Below, one piece after another: positions 26,966 through 36,758 of a DNA stretch of 64,000 nucleotides. Under the pieces are notes generated by a model that saw only the letters and a program-made list of their open reading frames with translations, did no database searches and had not been told where the DNA came from. Numbering within the stretch: the stretch's first letter is position 1; the number at the start of each line of letters is the position of its first letter. The position numbers and the translations under genes were made by a program. The stretch is from Flexivirga meconopsidis (lineage in GTDB: Bacteria; Actinomycetota; Actinomycetes; Actinomycetales; Dermatophilaceae), in contig NZ_JAOBQJ010000002.1 of assembly GCF_026162425.1 (NCBI RefSeq), forward strand, positions 744,001 through 808,000. The letters run 5' to 3'.

Positions 26966-28621
26966 GTGTCCAACCCGCAGTTGACGCTCACCCCCGAGGT
27001 GATCCGTGCTGCGTCCACCCGCGAGCTACTGGAGGCAGCACACACGCTGCTGCAGGCCGCGTTCGATCACGCCCGCGGCGACTCAACCGCCCCGCCGCAC
27101 GAGCCGACGGACGACGGACGCGAAGGCAACGAGCTACCGGACAACGGGTTGCTTGAGGTGGTGGCTGCCGCGCAGCGGGTGCAGAACTCTGCGTGGGCGA
27201 CGCAAACCGTGTGCCTAGAACGTCTCGCGGCGGACGAACTGCGTAAACACCCTGACTGCCCGGATACCTGGATCCCGCTCGAGGTCGGTGCCCGCCTGGG
27301 TTGGTCCGACCGGCAAGCAACCAACCGGTTGACAGAGGCGGGCGACACCGTGCGGCATGCTTCGCGGCTGGTGGACCGTGCCGGTGCCGGGGTGATGGAC
27401 GGCCGCAAGGTCGCCGCCGTGGCGAGCGTGCTCACCGATGCACCAGGCAACGCCGCTGGTGCGATCGAGGACGAACTCCTCGCCTCTGGCCCCGAGACGT
27501 CCACGTCGACCGCACTCACCCGACGAGCACGACGGCTTCTGGCCAAGCACGCACCTGTGGAAGCCGACCAAGCTGCGGTCGCCCGACGCCGCGACTACAC
27601 CGACGTGACCTGCGAACCGCACTGGGAACCGGGCATGTCCACCCTCACAGCGGTGCTGCCCGCATCGGACGCCGCGAAGTTGATGGCAACGGTCAACACG
27701 CACTCCCGCCTGCTGAAAAAGTCAACCACCACGGACAAGACCATCGGCCAGCACCGTGTCGACGCGCTGACCGACCTGCTGCTGTCCGACGTCCGGGTCG
27801 ACACCGAACTCGTTTTCCACGTCCCGGTCCACCCGACAACCACCCCGGACGCTCCCGCACCGCACCCGCACGTGCAGGTGCGGGTGTCGGCTGAGTGCCC
27901 GATCAGCGTCCAGGACTACCTCGACCAGATCGCCGATCTCAACACCCGCCGCCAGCAACTCGCCACCAGCACGAGCACCAGCACCGGCGGGGCCGACGGC
28001 ATTGCGATCCCCGATCCCGTCACCGATCCGAATGACTGGATCGACTACCAACGCCACTACTCACCCGAAGCATTGCTCGACGAAGAACTCGAAATCCTTC
28101 TCGCCACACCGGGCTTGTATCTGAGCCCAGCCGACGAACCACCCGCTCAACCACCACCATGCACGCTCGGCGACGTGCTTGTGCCCGGCATCGGCACCAT
28201 CCCCGCCGCAGCCATTCGGGAGTTGACCGGCCTGCTCGGCACCAGCACGTCTCGTGCGCTGGTCGACACCGCCACCGGCGTCACCGCCGAAACCGGCTGC
28301 GGCACCTACACACCCAACGCCCGGCTGGTCCGGTTCATCCGAACCCGGGATCAGCACTGCCGCTTCCCCGGCTGCACCCGCCCTGCCACCCTCACCGATA
28401 TCGACCACGTCACCCGCTACCCCAACGGGCCGACGGCGGCGCACAACCTGCAATGCCTCTGCCGGCACCACCACCGCGCGAAGCACGAAGCCGGCTGGAC
28501 CGTCACCATGACAGCTGACGGGGTGTGCACCTGGACCAGCCCCGGCGGCTACACCTACCTCACCCGACCAGGCGACCAACCTGCTCCGCACGCTCGCATC
28601 ACGCACCCGCGCAGCACATAG
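26966..28621 (+). CDS. DUF222 and HNH endonuclease-domain protein (13E12 family)
   Basis: 551 residues. The N-terminal DUF222 region (about 60-330) is followed by a Pro-rich stretch and a C-terminal HNH nuclease domain: CRFPGCTRPATLTDIDHV (His481), then HNLQC and CRHHHRAKH. This is the multi-copy actinobacterial family known in mycobacteria as the 13E12 repeat family; its role is unclear, possibly a selfish or DNA-damage-related nuclease. GTG 26966 is chosen from the TATGGT box 6 nt upstream. It stands next to repeat copy C and a 361-nt non-coding gap, an accessory-looking context. Thr/Ala/Pro-rich segments are typical of the family. Confidence 0.9.
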   Translation: MSNPQLTLTPEVIRAASTRELLEAAHTLLQAAFDHARGDSTAPPHEPTDDGREGNELPDNGLLEVVAAAQRVQNSAWATQTVCLERLAADELRKHPDCPDTWIPLEVGARLGWSDRQATNRLTEAGDTVRHASRLVDRAGAGVMDGRKVAAVASVLTDAPGNAAGAIEDELLASGPETSTSTALTRRARRLLAKHAPVEADQAAVARRRDYTDVTCEPHWEPGMSTLTAVLPASDAAKLMATVNTHSRLLKKSTTTDKTIGQHRVDALTDLLLSDVRVDTELVFHVPVHPTTTPDAPAPHPHVQVRVSAECPISVQDYLDQIADLNTRRQQLATSTSTSTGGADGIAIPDPVTDPNDWIDYQRHYSPEALLDEELEILLATPGLYLSPADEPPAQPPPCTLGDVLVPGIGTIPAAAIRELTGLLGTSTSRALVDTATGVTAETGCGTYTPNARLVRFIRTRDQHCRFPGCTRPATLTDIDHVTRYPNGPTAAHNLQCLCRHHHRAKHEAGWTVTMTADGVCTWTSPGGYTYLTRPGDQPAPHARITHPRST

Positions 28622-28982
28622 GTAGTCGGCCACGTCGGGCATCTCGTCAGCAACCGGGACCATAGAACCACCACCGCTCGCGCGAGCGAATGCGCCCGGC
28701 GACGCAGCTGCGGCGCGCATCTCGTGAGCGGACATCACGTCAACGACACCCGTTCTGCCAGCACACGCAGGGTGCGAACAGGCGCGCGTCGCTAACCGGC
28801 GATCCGGACAGCGCGCCTGCTCGTGAGCGAGGGGGACGGGAGCGGCGACTTCGCTGACGAGGCGAGCGGATGCACTCGACCGGCAGCGCCCGCTCAGCCA
28901 TCCCGTAAGCAACCGTGACCGGCAGCGGCACCCTCACCCACAAGAGGCGGCATACGTCCACCCCGGGCCCGCTCGCCCAGTC
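28622..28982. other. Non-coding gap after HNH gene
   Basis: 361 nt without a convincing gene. It holds a perfect 14-bp palindrome, CGCTCGCGCGAGCG (28675-28688), 54 nt past the HNH stop, possibly part of a terminator. Two similar stretches also occur, near 28645 (CGTCAGCAACCGGGAC) and 28904 (CGTAAGCAACCGTGAC). I see no tRNA, no clear promoter and no conserved reading frame. Confidence 0.5.
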
Positions 28983-29369
28983 TCACACCAGCGGAAGCTC
29001 CCGGCCGGTCGTGACGTCAAAGACGGTGATGCGTTCGCCACGCTCTACTGCCAGATCCGAGCCAACGGGCAGGTCGTAGATCCCGATGAGCGCGGGCTCC
29101 ATGGCGCACGCCTCGTTGAAGTCCATGATCACGAACGGGTTGCCGCTGTCCATGTACTCCTGGGTGTCCGCAGCACTGAAGATCCGCCAGCCGTTGTCCG
29201 CCGGATGCTGCGACTCCTCCCGATACATCCAGGCGACCGGAGCGACCTCGTCACGCACGTTCGTGGTCACCAGCCAAGCACCCGCGCCGGCAATGAACTC
29301 CGGCTCCCGTCGCGACCCCGCCGCGCCCGCGTCATCCCCACTCGCACGGCGCTTACCGAACAGCCCCAT
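28983..29369 (-). CDS. DUF2185 (Imm33-like) protein
   Basis: 128 residues from ATG 29369. After a charged, Gly/Ala-rich N-terminus ([11 protein letters not shown]), the domain reads [20 protein letters not shown], then [15 protein letters not shown], which matches the DUF2185 pattern (a 'WMYRE...GWRFFSG'-like signature). The family occurs among predicted immunity proteins, but no toxin gene is nearby. A longer frame open to 29564 lacks conservation, and GAGGGCGAGAG before ATG 29369 serves as ribosome-binding site. It is divergent from pgm with 84 nt between starts. Confidence 0.7.
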   Translation of the reverse strand: MGLFGKRRASGDDAGAAGSRREPEFIAGAGAWLVTTNVRDEVAPVAWMYREESQHPADNGWRIFSAADTQEYMDSGNPFVIMDFNEACAMEPALIGIYDLPVGSDLAVERGERITVFDVTTGRELPLV

Positions 29370-29453
29370 CTCTCGCCCTCGCGTCATCGACGTCGACACC
29401 ATTCTGCCCGCTCGGCAGCCACCGTGCACCAGTCGCATGGCAGGCTGGGACCC

Positions 29454-31091
<1,638 letters not shown>

Positions 31092-31101
31092 GGTCGGACC
31101 G

Positions 31102-32256
31102 TCACGCGAGTGACCGCCGCGCCAGCAGCGGCACGGCCACTGCAACTACGACAACCGCCGACACAAGCGGCAGCGATGCGGCACCCCAGGCGCTGATCAA
31201 CACGGCACCCAAGGCCGAACCGGCAGCGATGCCAACCTGATAGGCGGCGACGTAGGTCGCAGATGCCGAGTCCGCGTCTGCCGCCACTCGCAGGACCGCC
31301 GTCTGCAGCACCACGGGCAGGCAGACAGCGCCCACGGCCCACGCGATCACCCCTGCACACACGGCGATTACCTGTCCGGTGGCCACCATTAGCAGGCCCG
31401 CCGCGAGCGCACCCAGCACGGCGAGCGCGCCGACCTGCGCCGCCCGGTCGATGAGGGCGCCGACCGGGCGCACTGCGATGAAGCCGCTGATGCCGAAAAG
31501 CGCTAGCAGCAACGTGAATTGACCACCCGTGATGCCAACTCGCTCCACCAAGGGCGCCAGGTATGGGTAGCTGACGAAGTGTGCGACCACCAGGAGGATC
31601 GTGGCGGCATACAGCACCAGCAGTCGCCGATCGCGGGACGTCGACCCGGAGCCGAGCACCGGCTCGGCCGGCACCGACGGCAGGCCGCACCACAGCAGTC
31701 CGGCAAGGAGCATCGCGACCCCACCCAGCAACAGCACCGACGGCCGCCAGCCGAGCAGCTGACTCGCCGCTGCCGACAATGGACCGCCGAGGACGAGGCC
31801 GAGCGAGGTCCCGAGGAAGACGGACGCGGTCGCTCGGCCCTCTCTCCCGGCGGGGGCGAGGCGGGCGGCCACGACGGGTGCGCCACCCCAGACGACCGCA
31901 TGCGTCGCGGCCGAGGAAGCCCGCGCGAGCACCGCCATCGGGAGGTTGTCGGCGGCGGCCAGGAAGAACTGACTCGCCGCCAACAGCAGCGTCGAACCCA
32001 CGAGCACGAGGCGACGGTCGATGCGGCGGACGAGCGTTGCCACCGGCACCGCGACGACGGCCGCGAAGATCGCGTAACCCGACACGAGGAGTCCGATCTC
32101 GCCCTCACCGGTGTGCAGCCCGGCCGCCAGCTCCGGCAACGCCCCGACCGGGAACACCTCGGCGGTGAGATAGACGAACAACAGAGCGGCGAGCAGCGGC
32201 ACCGCCGCACGGCTGCGGATGCCGTCGGCCCGAGGCCGGATGGCGGTCTCGGTCAC
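31102..32256 (-). CDS. MFS efflux transporter (DHA1-type)
   Basis: 384 residues from GTG 32256 with about 12 membrane spans. The typical motif A region follows TM2 (VATLVRRIDRR) and a second-half loop has RPVGALIDRA. This looks like the drug:H+ antiporter/arabinose-efflux type that exports small molecules. GTG 32256 overlaps the upstream TGA by GTGA (4 nt), so it is translationally coupled to the alpha/beta-hydrolase gene. Both are likely controlled by the MerR-type promoter at 33061-33092. This suggests a detoxification pair: hydrolysis plus efflux of a compound sensed by the MerR protein. Confidence 0.87.
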   Translation of the reverse strand: MTETAIRPRADGIRSRAAVPLLAALLFVYLTAEVFPVGALPELAAGLHTGEGEIGLLVSGYAIFAAVVAVPVATLVRRIDRRLVLVGSTLLLAASQFFLAAADNLPMAVLARASSAATHAVVWGGAPVVAARLAPAGREGRATASVFLGTSLGLVLGGPLSAAASQLLGWRPSVLLLGGVAMLLAGLLWCGLPSVPAEPVLGSGSTSRDRRLLVLYAATILLVVAHFVSYPYLAPLVERVGITGGQFTLLLALFGISGFIAVRPVGALIDRAAQVGALAVLGALAAGLLMVATGQVIAVCAGVIAWAVGAVCLPVVLQTAVLRVAADADSASATYVAAYQVGIAAGSALGAVLISAWGAASLPLVSAVVVVAVAVPLLARRSLA

Positions 32257-33053
32257 AATGCCGCCTCGGTCCGGAAACCGCGGATGTCGGCAATCCATCG
32301 TGCCTGCTCATCCGCAGTGAAAATGTGCCCGGCGTCGACGTATTCGACGACTTCGCCGCCCACCGCGCGCGCGAGACGTCGACTCGTCGATGGCAGCACG
32401 AGCCGGTCCTGACCTGCGACGAAGGAGATTGCTGGCAGGTCCAGCCTCGCGGCCTGCTCATGGATGTCGACGCGTCGCACCAGGTCGACGTGCTCGAGCG
32501 CACCGACCGGGTAGGCCTCCTGTGTCAGCCGGATCGCCTCCTGCAGCTGCGCAGCTGACAGGGCCGCAAGTGTCGTGGGGCTGGAAGCGACGTCGACAAG
32601 CAACGCCGCCAGCGCGGCCCGATCGCAAGCCTGGTGCAGCGCGCGCCATACCTCGGTGACCGCGGAGGATTGCGCATCGAGCCGGTCCAGGCCGACCGTG
32701 AGCACCAGCCCCGACACCCGCTCGGGGTGGCGGACGGCGGCCGTCACCGCAACTGCCGATCCCAGGGACAGCCCGAGCACCGGAAATCGTTGCAAGCCGG
32801 CCTGATCTGCGGCGGCGACCAGCGCGTCCGCGAGGTCGTCCAGTTGCAGCGGCTCCGTGGTCCTCCGGCTGCCTTCAGTGCCCGGGTAGTTGAGCCCAAC
32901 CACCCGACGTCCCGGCACAAACGCGTCCATGAGCCCACCAAAGTTCGCCCGCACGCCGCCACCTGCACCGTGTGCCAGCACCAGCCCAGGTCCGTGCCCC
33001 GCGCTCACCACTTCGAGTCCGCGAGGTGATTCGTCATACTTGATGGAAGTCAT
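32253..33053 (-). CDS. Alpha/beta-hydrolase
   Basis: 266 residues from ATG 33053. The nucleophile elbow is LGLSLGSAVAVT (Ser about residue 97), the oxyanion region LVLAHGAGGGVRANF (about 28-42), the acid in FVAGQDRLV, and the catalytic His in DAGHIFTADE near the C-terminus. The substrate is unknown. ATG 33053 is supported by TAGCGT (33066-33061) 7 nt upstream, itself spaced 20 nt from TTGACC, a MerR-type promoter. The open frame extends about 128 codons further upstream, but that part overlaps the divergent merR gene and is not conserved-looking. It is coupled to the MFS gene. Confidence 0.85.
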   Translation of the reverse strand: MTSIKYDESPRGLEVVSAGHGPGLVLAHGAGGGVRANFGGLMDAFVPGRRVVGLNYPGTEGSRRTTEPLQLDDLADALVAAADQAGLQRFPVLGLSLGSAVAVTAAVRHPERVSGLVLTVGLDRLDAQSSAVTEVWRALHQACDRAALAALLVDVASSPTTLAALSAAQLQEAIRLTQEAYPVGALEHVDLVRRVDIHEQAARLDLPAISFVAGQDRLVLPSTSRRLARAVGGEVVEYVDAGHIFTADEQARWIADIRGFRTEAAL

Positions 33054-33060
33054 GATGCGG

Positions 33061-33092
33061 ACGCTAAGCATTGACCTCGGCGTCAAGGTCAA
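33061..33092 (-). promoter_or_regulatory. MerR-type promoter/operator for hydrolase-MFS operon
   Basis: On the minus strand, -35 TTGACC (33092-33087) and -10 TAGCGT (33066-33061) are separated by 20 nt. The dyad TTGACCT / AAGGTCA (33071-33077 and 33085-33091) lies in and beside that spacer. An elongated spacer with a central dyad is the hallmark of MerR-activated promoters. Confidence 0.7.
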
Positions 33093-33109
33093 GTCGGTGA
33101 GGAGCCGCG

Positions 33110-33469
33110 ATGCAGATCGGTGAGCTGGCGCGCGAGTGCGGCACGTCGACCAGGACCCTTCGCTACTACGAGCAGCATGGTCTGCTGCAGTCCGAACGCG
33201 ACACCAACGGTTACCGGCGCTACGGCACTGATGCGGTGCTGACCGTGAGACAGATCCGGGCTCTGCTGCGAGCCGGCTTCTCGACCGCTGCGATCGCCGA
33301 GCTCCTGCCGTGTGCCCGGGGCGAGGAGCCGCTGCTGGACCACTGCCCGAAGACGGTCGCGTTGGTCCGCGAGACGCTCGACCGGATCGAGGCCGAGCTG
33401 TCCACTCTCGAGGGCAAACACGCATGTATGTCGACACTGCTCCCCCGCACCGGCCGGCGAGCCGGCTGA
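33110..33469 (+). CDS. MerR-family transcriptional regulator
   Basis: 119 residues. The N-terminal winged helix is canonical (QIGELARECGTSTRTLRYYE, then GLLQSERDTNGYRRY), followed by a short dimerisation helix (LRETLDRIEAEL-like, residues about 86-105). Cysteines at about 67, 79 and 106 could act in sensing. It lacks a large effector domain. GAGGAG lies 5 nt before ATG 33110. It is divergent from the hydrolase-MFS operon, whose promoter carries a dyad in a 20-nt spacer, so this regulator most likely controls that operon by DNA distortion. Its inducer is unknown, though MFS efflux suggests a toxic small molecule. Confidence 0.92.
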   Translation: MQIGELARECGTSTRTLRYYEQHGLLQSERDTNGYRRYGTDAVLTVRQIRALLRAGFSTAAIAELLPCARGEEPLLDHCPKTVALVRETLDRIEAELSTLEGKHACMSTLLPRTGRRAG

Positions 33470-33481
33470 ACCCGCGCCCGT

Positions 33482-33487
33482 TAGGCT
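33482..33487 (+). promoter_or_regulatory. -10 box for P-loop kinase gene
   Basis: TAGGCT lies 7 nt before GTG 33495 (leaderless spacing). It sits 12 nt after the merR stop. Confidence 0.5.
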
Positions 33488-33494
33488 CGGCCTG

Positions 33495-34082
33495 GTGAGC
33501 GCACCGGAACAGCTAGGCCGACTCTTCGTGATCACCGGCGCCCAGGCGGCCGGCAAGTCCACCGTCGGTCAAGCGCTGGCCGAAGGCCTGCGCAAGGCGG
33601 TCTTCATCGACGGCGACACCATCGGCGGCATGGTCGCCTCCGGGAAGGCGAGTATGTCGGAGTCGCCGACCGTCGAGGCCGTCGAGCAGCTCTTCCTGCG
33701 GTATGCCGGGGCTCTCACCGTGGCCGACGTCTATCGCTCGGCCGGATTCGATGCGGTCATCGCGGACAATATCTTCGGCACCTTCCTGGATGACTACCTG
33801 TCGATCGCCGCCCCGGCGCAGCTGCATCTGGTGATGCTCACACCGTCGGTCGACGCGATCTACCAACGCGAAGAGGGCCGGCGCAAGAACGCCTACCGTG
33901 ACGGCTTCACCGTCGAGTCGCTCGTCGAATCGGTCGAGCGCGGCACGCGCCGCGTCGGGCTGTGGATCGACAACACGAATCTGTCGGTGGCGCAGACGAT
34001 TACGCAGATTCTGCAGCGGGTGGACGAGGCTGTCGTCGACACCAGCGAGTTCGACACCGAACCGAACGAAGAGGCGTTATGA
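33495..34082 (+). CDS. P-loop kinase-like ATPase, unknown substrate
   Basis: 195 residues from GTG 33495. Walker A is [11 protein letters not shown] (residues about 13-23), followed by an acidic substrate-binding segment [11 protein letters not shown] and a lid-like basic stretch [15 protein letters not shown]. It resembles the AAA_33/adenylate-kinase-like small-molecule kinases and chloramphenicol phosphotransferase-type folds. I cannot name the substrate. The start is chosen from TAGGCT 7 nt upstream. Its TGA overlaps the ATG of the next gene (ATGA, 34079-34082), so it is coupled to the LLM oxidoreductase. Confidence 0.75.
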   Translation: MSAPEQLGRLFVITGAQAAGKSTVGQALAEGLRKAVFIDGDTIGGMVASGKASMSESPTVEAVEQLFLRYAGALTVADVYRSAGFDAVIADNIFGTFLDDYLSIAAPAQLHLVMLTPSVDAIYQREEGRRKNAYRDGFTVESLVESVERGTRRVGLWIDNTNLSVAQTITQILQRVDEAVVDTSEFDTEPNEEAL

Positions 34083-35092
34083 GTGATCTGCGGGTGCCGC
34101 TGTCCATCCTGGACCTGGTGCCGATCTCGGCCGGTAGCACGACTCAGGACGCCCTCAACCAGTCGGTCGCACTGGCCCAACGAGCTGATCAGCTCGGCTA
34201 CCAACGCTATTGGTATGCCGAGCACCACAACACTGCGACGTTCGCATCGTCCGCAACGGCACTGTTGATCGGCCGCGCGGCCGAACACACCAAGCAGATC
34301 AGACTCGGCTCCGGTGGGGTGATGCTGCCCAATCACAGCCCGCTCATGGTCGCGGAGTACTACGGCACCCTCGCCGAGATGTATGGCGACCGCATCGACC
34401 TCGGCCTCGGACGTGCGCCGGGCACCGACCCGATCACGGCCTCCGCACTGCGCCGCGGCTCCGCCGCAGCGGACACCTTCGTGCAGGACGTGGTGGACCT
34501 GCACCACTACCTCGGCGACGGCAAGACGCCCAACGGCGTCAGCGCACGACCCGGGCTGGGCACCGACGTGCCACTCTGGATGCTCGGTTCGAGCATGGAC
34601 GGCGCAGCAGTCGCGGCATACCTCGGGCTGCCCTACGCCTTCGCGTCGCACTTCGCGCCGCAGCTGCGCCATGAGGCTCTTTCCCTTTATCGCCAACGCT
34701 TTTCGACAGAATTCGCCACCGCGGAGCTCCAGGCACCGTACGCGATGGCCGGTGTCAACGTGCTGGTCGCCCCCACGGACGACGAAGCTCATCGGCTGTT
34801 CACGACCGCGCAGCAGATGGCGGCGGGCATCCGGACCGGACGCCGGGTGCCGCTGCAACCGCCGGTGGACGACATCGGGAAGGTGCTGCCGCCGGAAGTC
34901 GCCGCGTTCGTCGACGACTTCCAGCAGGTCCGCGCCATCGGTTCGCCCGAGACGGTGGTCGGTCAACTCGAAACGATCGTCGCCGATCTCCAGGTCGATG
35001 AGCTGATCGTGACGACCTACACCTACGACCCGGCGCTTCGGGTCCGATCGTTCGAGTTGCTGGCGCAGTCGTGGGGGTTGCCCGCACGGTGA
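34079..35092 (+). CDS. LLM-class flavin-dependent oxidoreductase
   Basis: 337 residues of the luciferase-like monooxygenase fold. The N-terminus is [12 protein letters not shown], then [21 protein letters not shown] (His pair), [20 protein letters not shown] near 80-100 and [15 protein letters not shown]. These match the 'MsnO8/alkanal monooxygenase-like' FMN/F420-using family. The reaction is uncertain. ATG 34079 shares ATGA with the upstream kinase stop, indicating translational coupling. It ends 13 nt from the truncated phosphatase gene, which faces it; the LLM reading frame itself is of normal length. Confidence 0.9.
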   Translation: MSDLRVPLSILDLVPISAGSTTQDALNQSVALAQRADQLGYQRYWYAEHHNTATFASSATALLIGRAAEHTKQIRLGSGGVMLPNHSPLMVAEYYGTLAEMYGDRIDLGLGRAPGTDPITASALRRGSAAADTFVQDVVDLHHYLGDGKTPNGVSARPGLGTDVPLWMLGSSMDGAAVAAYLGLPYAFASHFAPQLRHEALSLYRQRFSTEFATAELQAPYAMAGVNVLVAPTDDEAHRLFTTAQQMAAGIRTGRRVPLQPPVDDIGKVLPPEVAAFVDDFQQVRAIGSPETVVGQLETIVADLQVDELIVTTYTYDPALRVRSFELLAQSWGLPAR

Positions 35093-35105
35093 CGGCGCGC
35101 TGACG

Positions 35106-35297
35106 TCAGTCCAGCCGCACGGTGATCATGACCGCCTTGGGTTCGCCGCTGCTCAAGACCACGGCGCCGGACGGCAACGAGCCGAGCAAAGCGGCCGCGG
35201 CCGCGCGCCCCTCGTCCGACAGCGGCCACAGATCCGGCGTCTGCTCACCGCTGATCTGCGGCATTGCGTGTCGCACCAGATGGATTCGCCGCGTCAC
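35106..35297 (-). pseudogene. Histidine-phosphatase family, C-terminally truncated
   Basis: From GTG 35297 the frame encodes only 63 residues. It begins with the phosphoglycerate-mutase-like motif RRIHLVRHAMPQ, followed by LSDEGRAAAAALLGSLPSG and LSSGEPKA, then diverges (VMITVRLD) and stops. Family members are usually about 180-220 residues, so two thirds, including the second catalytic His, is missing. No continuation appears in other frames before the convergent LLM gene (ending 35092). GTGA overlaps the NCS1 permease stop, so the fragment is the last open frame of that operon. Probably a deletion remnant. Confidence 0.75.
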
Positions 35298-36751
35298 CCG
35301 GTCTGCTTCGCTATGCCCCGGTCGCCACGCCAGGTGAACAGCGTGCCCACGAAACCGATCGCCAGAGCTGCCAGCACACCGAGTCCGGCACCCGCCCACA
35401 GGCCGGTCTTCCCGCCGAGCCCGAACGGCTCGAGCAGGTAGCCCTGCCAGGTGAGCCAGTCGGTGCTGCTGCTCACGCTGGTCACCAGGCCCCAGCCGAC
35501 CGCGGTCCCGATCACCAGCAACGCCAAGGCAATCGGGTTGACCGACCCGTAGCGTCCGCGTGCGTCATACAGCGCCTGATCGTCATACGGACCTCGACGA
35601 CGTGCCAGGTCGCCCAGGAAGATCCCGCACCACGCCGCGATCGGCACACCGATCGTGACGAGGAATGCCTGGAACGGCCCGAGGAAGTCGTCGGCGAAGA
35701 AGACCACGACGATCGCCCCGACGGTCATGATCGTGCCGTCGATGAGCGCGGCCACCCAGCGCGGTGCCGGCAGCCCGAGACTGAGCAAGGACAGCCCGGA
35801 CGAGTAAATGTCGAGGACCGCGCCGGCGATCAGGCCGAGCAGAGCCACGAGCAGGAACGGGATCAATGACCAGGTCGGCAGGATGCCGGTCAACGCGCCA
35901 ATCGGGTCGGCGCCGACCGCATCCGCCAACTTGGGGTCGGACCCGGCCAGCAGCAACCCGAAGATCACCAGCACCATCGGCCCGAGTGCAGCACCGAACG
36001 TCGTCCAACCAACTACGCCGGCGCTTGATGCCGTGCGCGGCAGGTAGCGCGAGTAGTCGGCCGCGCAGTTGACCCAACCGAGCCCGAGCGCCGTGATCAC
36101 CAGGACGCACGCGCCGACTACCTCAGCAAATCCGCCGGACTTCGCCGCGGTGACCGACGACCAGTGGATGTGATCGGCAGCCAGGACCATGTAGACGATC
36201 GTCAGCACCGCGGTGGCGATCGTGATGAACGTCTGCAGCCGCATAATCACTGCGAAGCCGAAAACCCCTGCGAACACTGTGACTGCGGCGACCACGAGCA
36301 GCGCGACGAGCTTGGTGACGGTGCCACCTCCCCAGCCGAGCCGCTCGAAGACGGTGGACGTCGCGAGCGTAGCCAGCACCACCAGCACGGTCTCCCAGCC
36401 GACGGTGAGGATCCAGGACAACGCCGCCGGCAGCTTGTTGCCGCGCACCCCGAAGGCGGCGCGCGACAGCACCAGGGTGGGTGCCGACCCCCGCTTGCCC
36501 GCCAGTGACACGAAGCCGCACAACAAGAAGGAGGCCACGATCCCGATCACCGCTGCGGCCAATGCCTGCCAGAAGCTGATGCCGAAGCCGAGCACGAACG
36601 ACCCATAGCTGATCGCCAGCACCGAGATGTTGGAGGCGAACCACGGCCAGAAAAGGGTCGCCGGGCTGCCGTGCCGCTCCGACTCGTCGATGACGTTGAG
36701 CCCGTTGGCCTCGACGCCGGCCGGTGCCGGCGCGGTGGTGGTGTCTGTCAT
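35294..36751 (-). CDS. NCS1-family nucleobase/cytosine permease
   Basis: 485 residues with about 12 membrane spans. NCS1 signatures include LFWPWFASNISVLAISYGSF near residues 34-53, a GKRGSAPTLVLSRAAFGVRG loop and NCAADYSRYLP near 245. It is similar to CodB/purine-cytosine permeases that use cation symport. The substrate is not certain: the operon holds no nucleobase enzyme. ATG 36751 lies 7 nt after the ATP-grasp stop; TTG 36766 would overlap that gene. It may import or export the substrate of the ATP-grasp/esterase enzymes encoded immediately upstream. Confidence 0.88.
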   Translation of the reverse strand: MTDTTTAPAPAGVEANGLNVIDESERHGSPATLFWPWFASNISVLAISYGSFVLGFGISFWQALAAAVIGIVASFLLCGFVSLAGKRGSAPTLVLSRAAFGVRGNKLPAALSWILTVGWETVLVVLATLATSTVFERLGWGGGTVTKLVALLVVAAVTVFAGVFGFAVIMRLQTFITIATAVLTIVYMVLAADHIHWSSVTAAKSGGFAEVVGACVLVITALGLGWVNCAADYSRYLPRTASSAGVVGWTTFGAALGPMVLVIFGLLLAGSDPKLADAVGADPIGALTGILPTWSLIPFLLVALLGLIAGAVLDIYSSGLSLLSLGLPAPRWVAALIDGTIMTVGAIVVVFFADDFLGPFQAFLVTIGVPIAAWCGIFLGDLARRRGPYDDQALYDARGRYGSVNPIALALLVIGTAVGWGLVTSVSSSTDWLTWQGYLLEPFGLGGKTGLWAGAGLGVLAALAIGFVGTLFTWRGDRGIAKQTG

Positions 36752-36758
36752 GACGAGG

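Noticed and set aside
28061-28912. Minus-strand 283-codon frame over the 3' end of the HNH gene and the gap
   Set aside because: No domain or start signal; mostly antisense to the HNH coding region.
28983-29369. Toxin-immunity locus around the DUF2185 protein
   Set aside because: No toxin, Rhs or WXG100 gene is nearby; Imm33 similarity alone is not enough.
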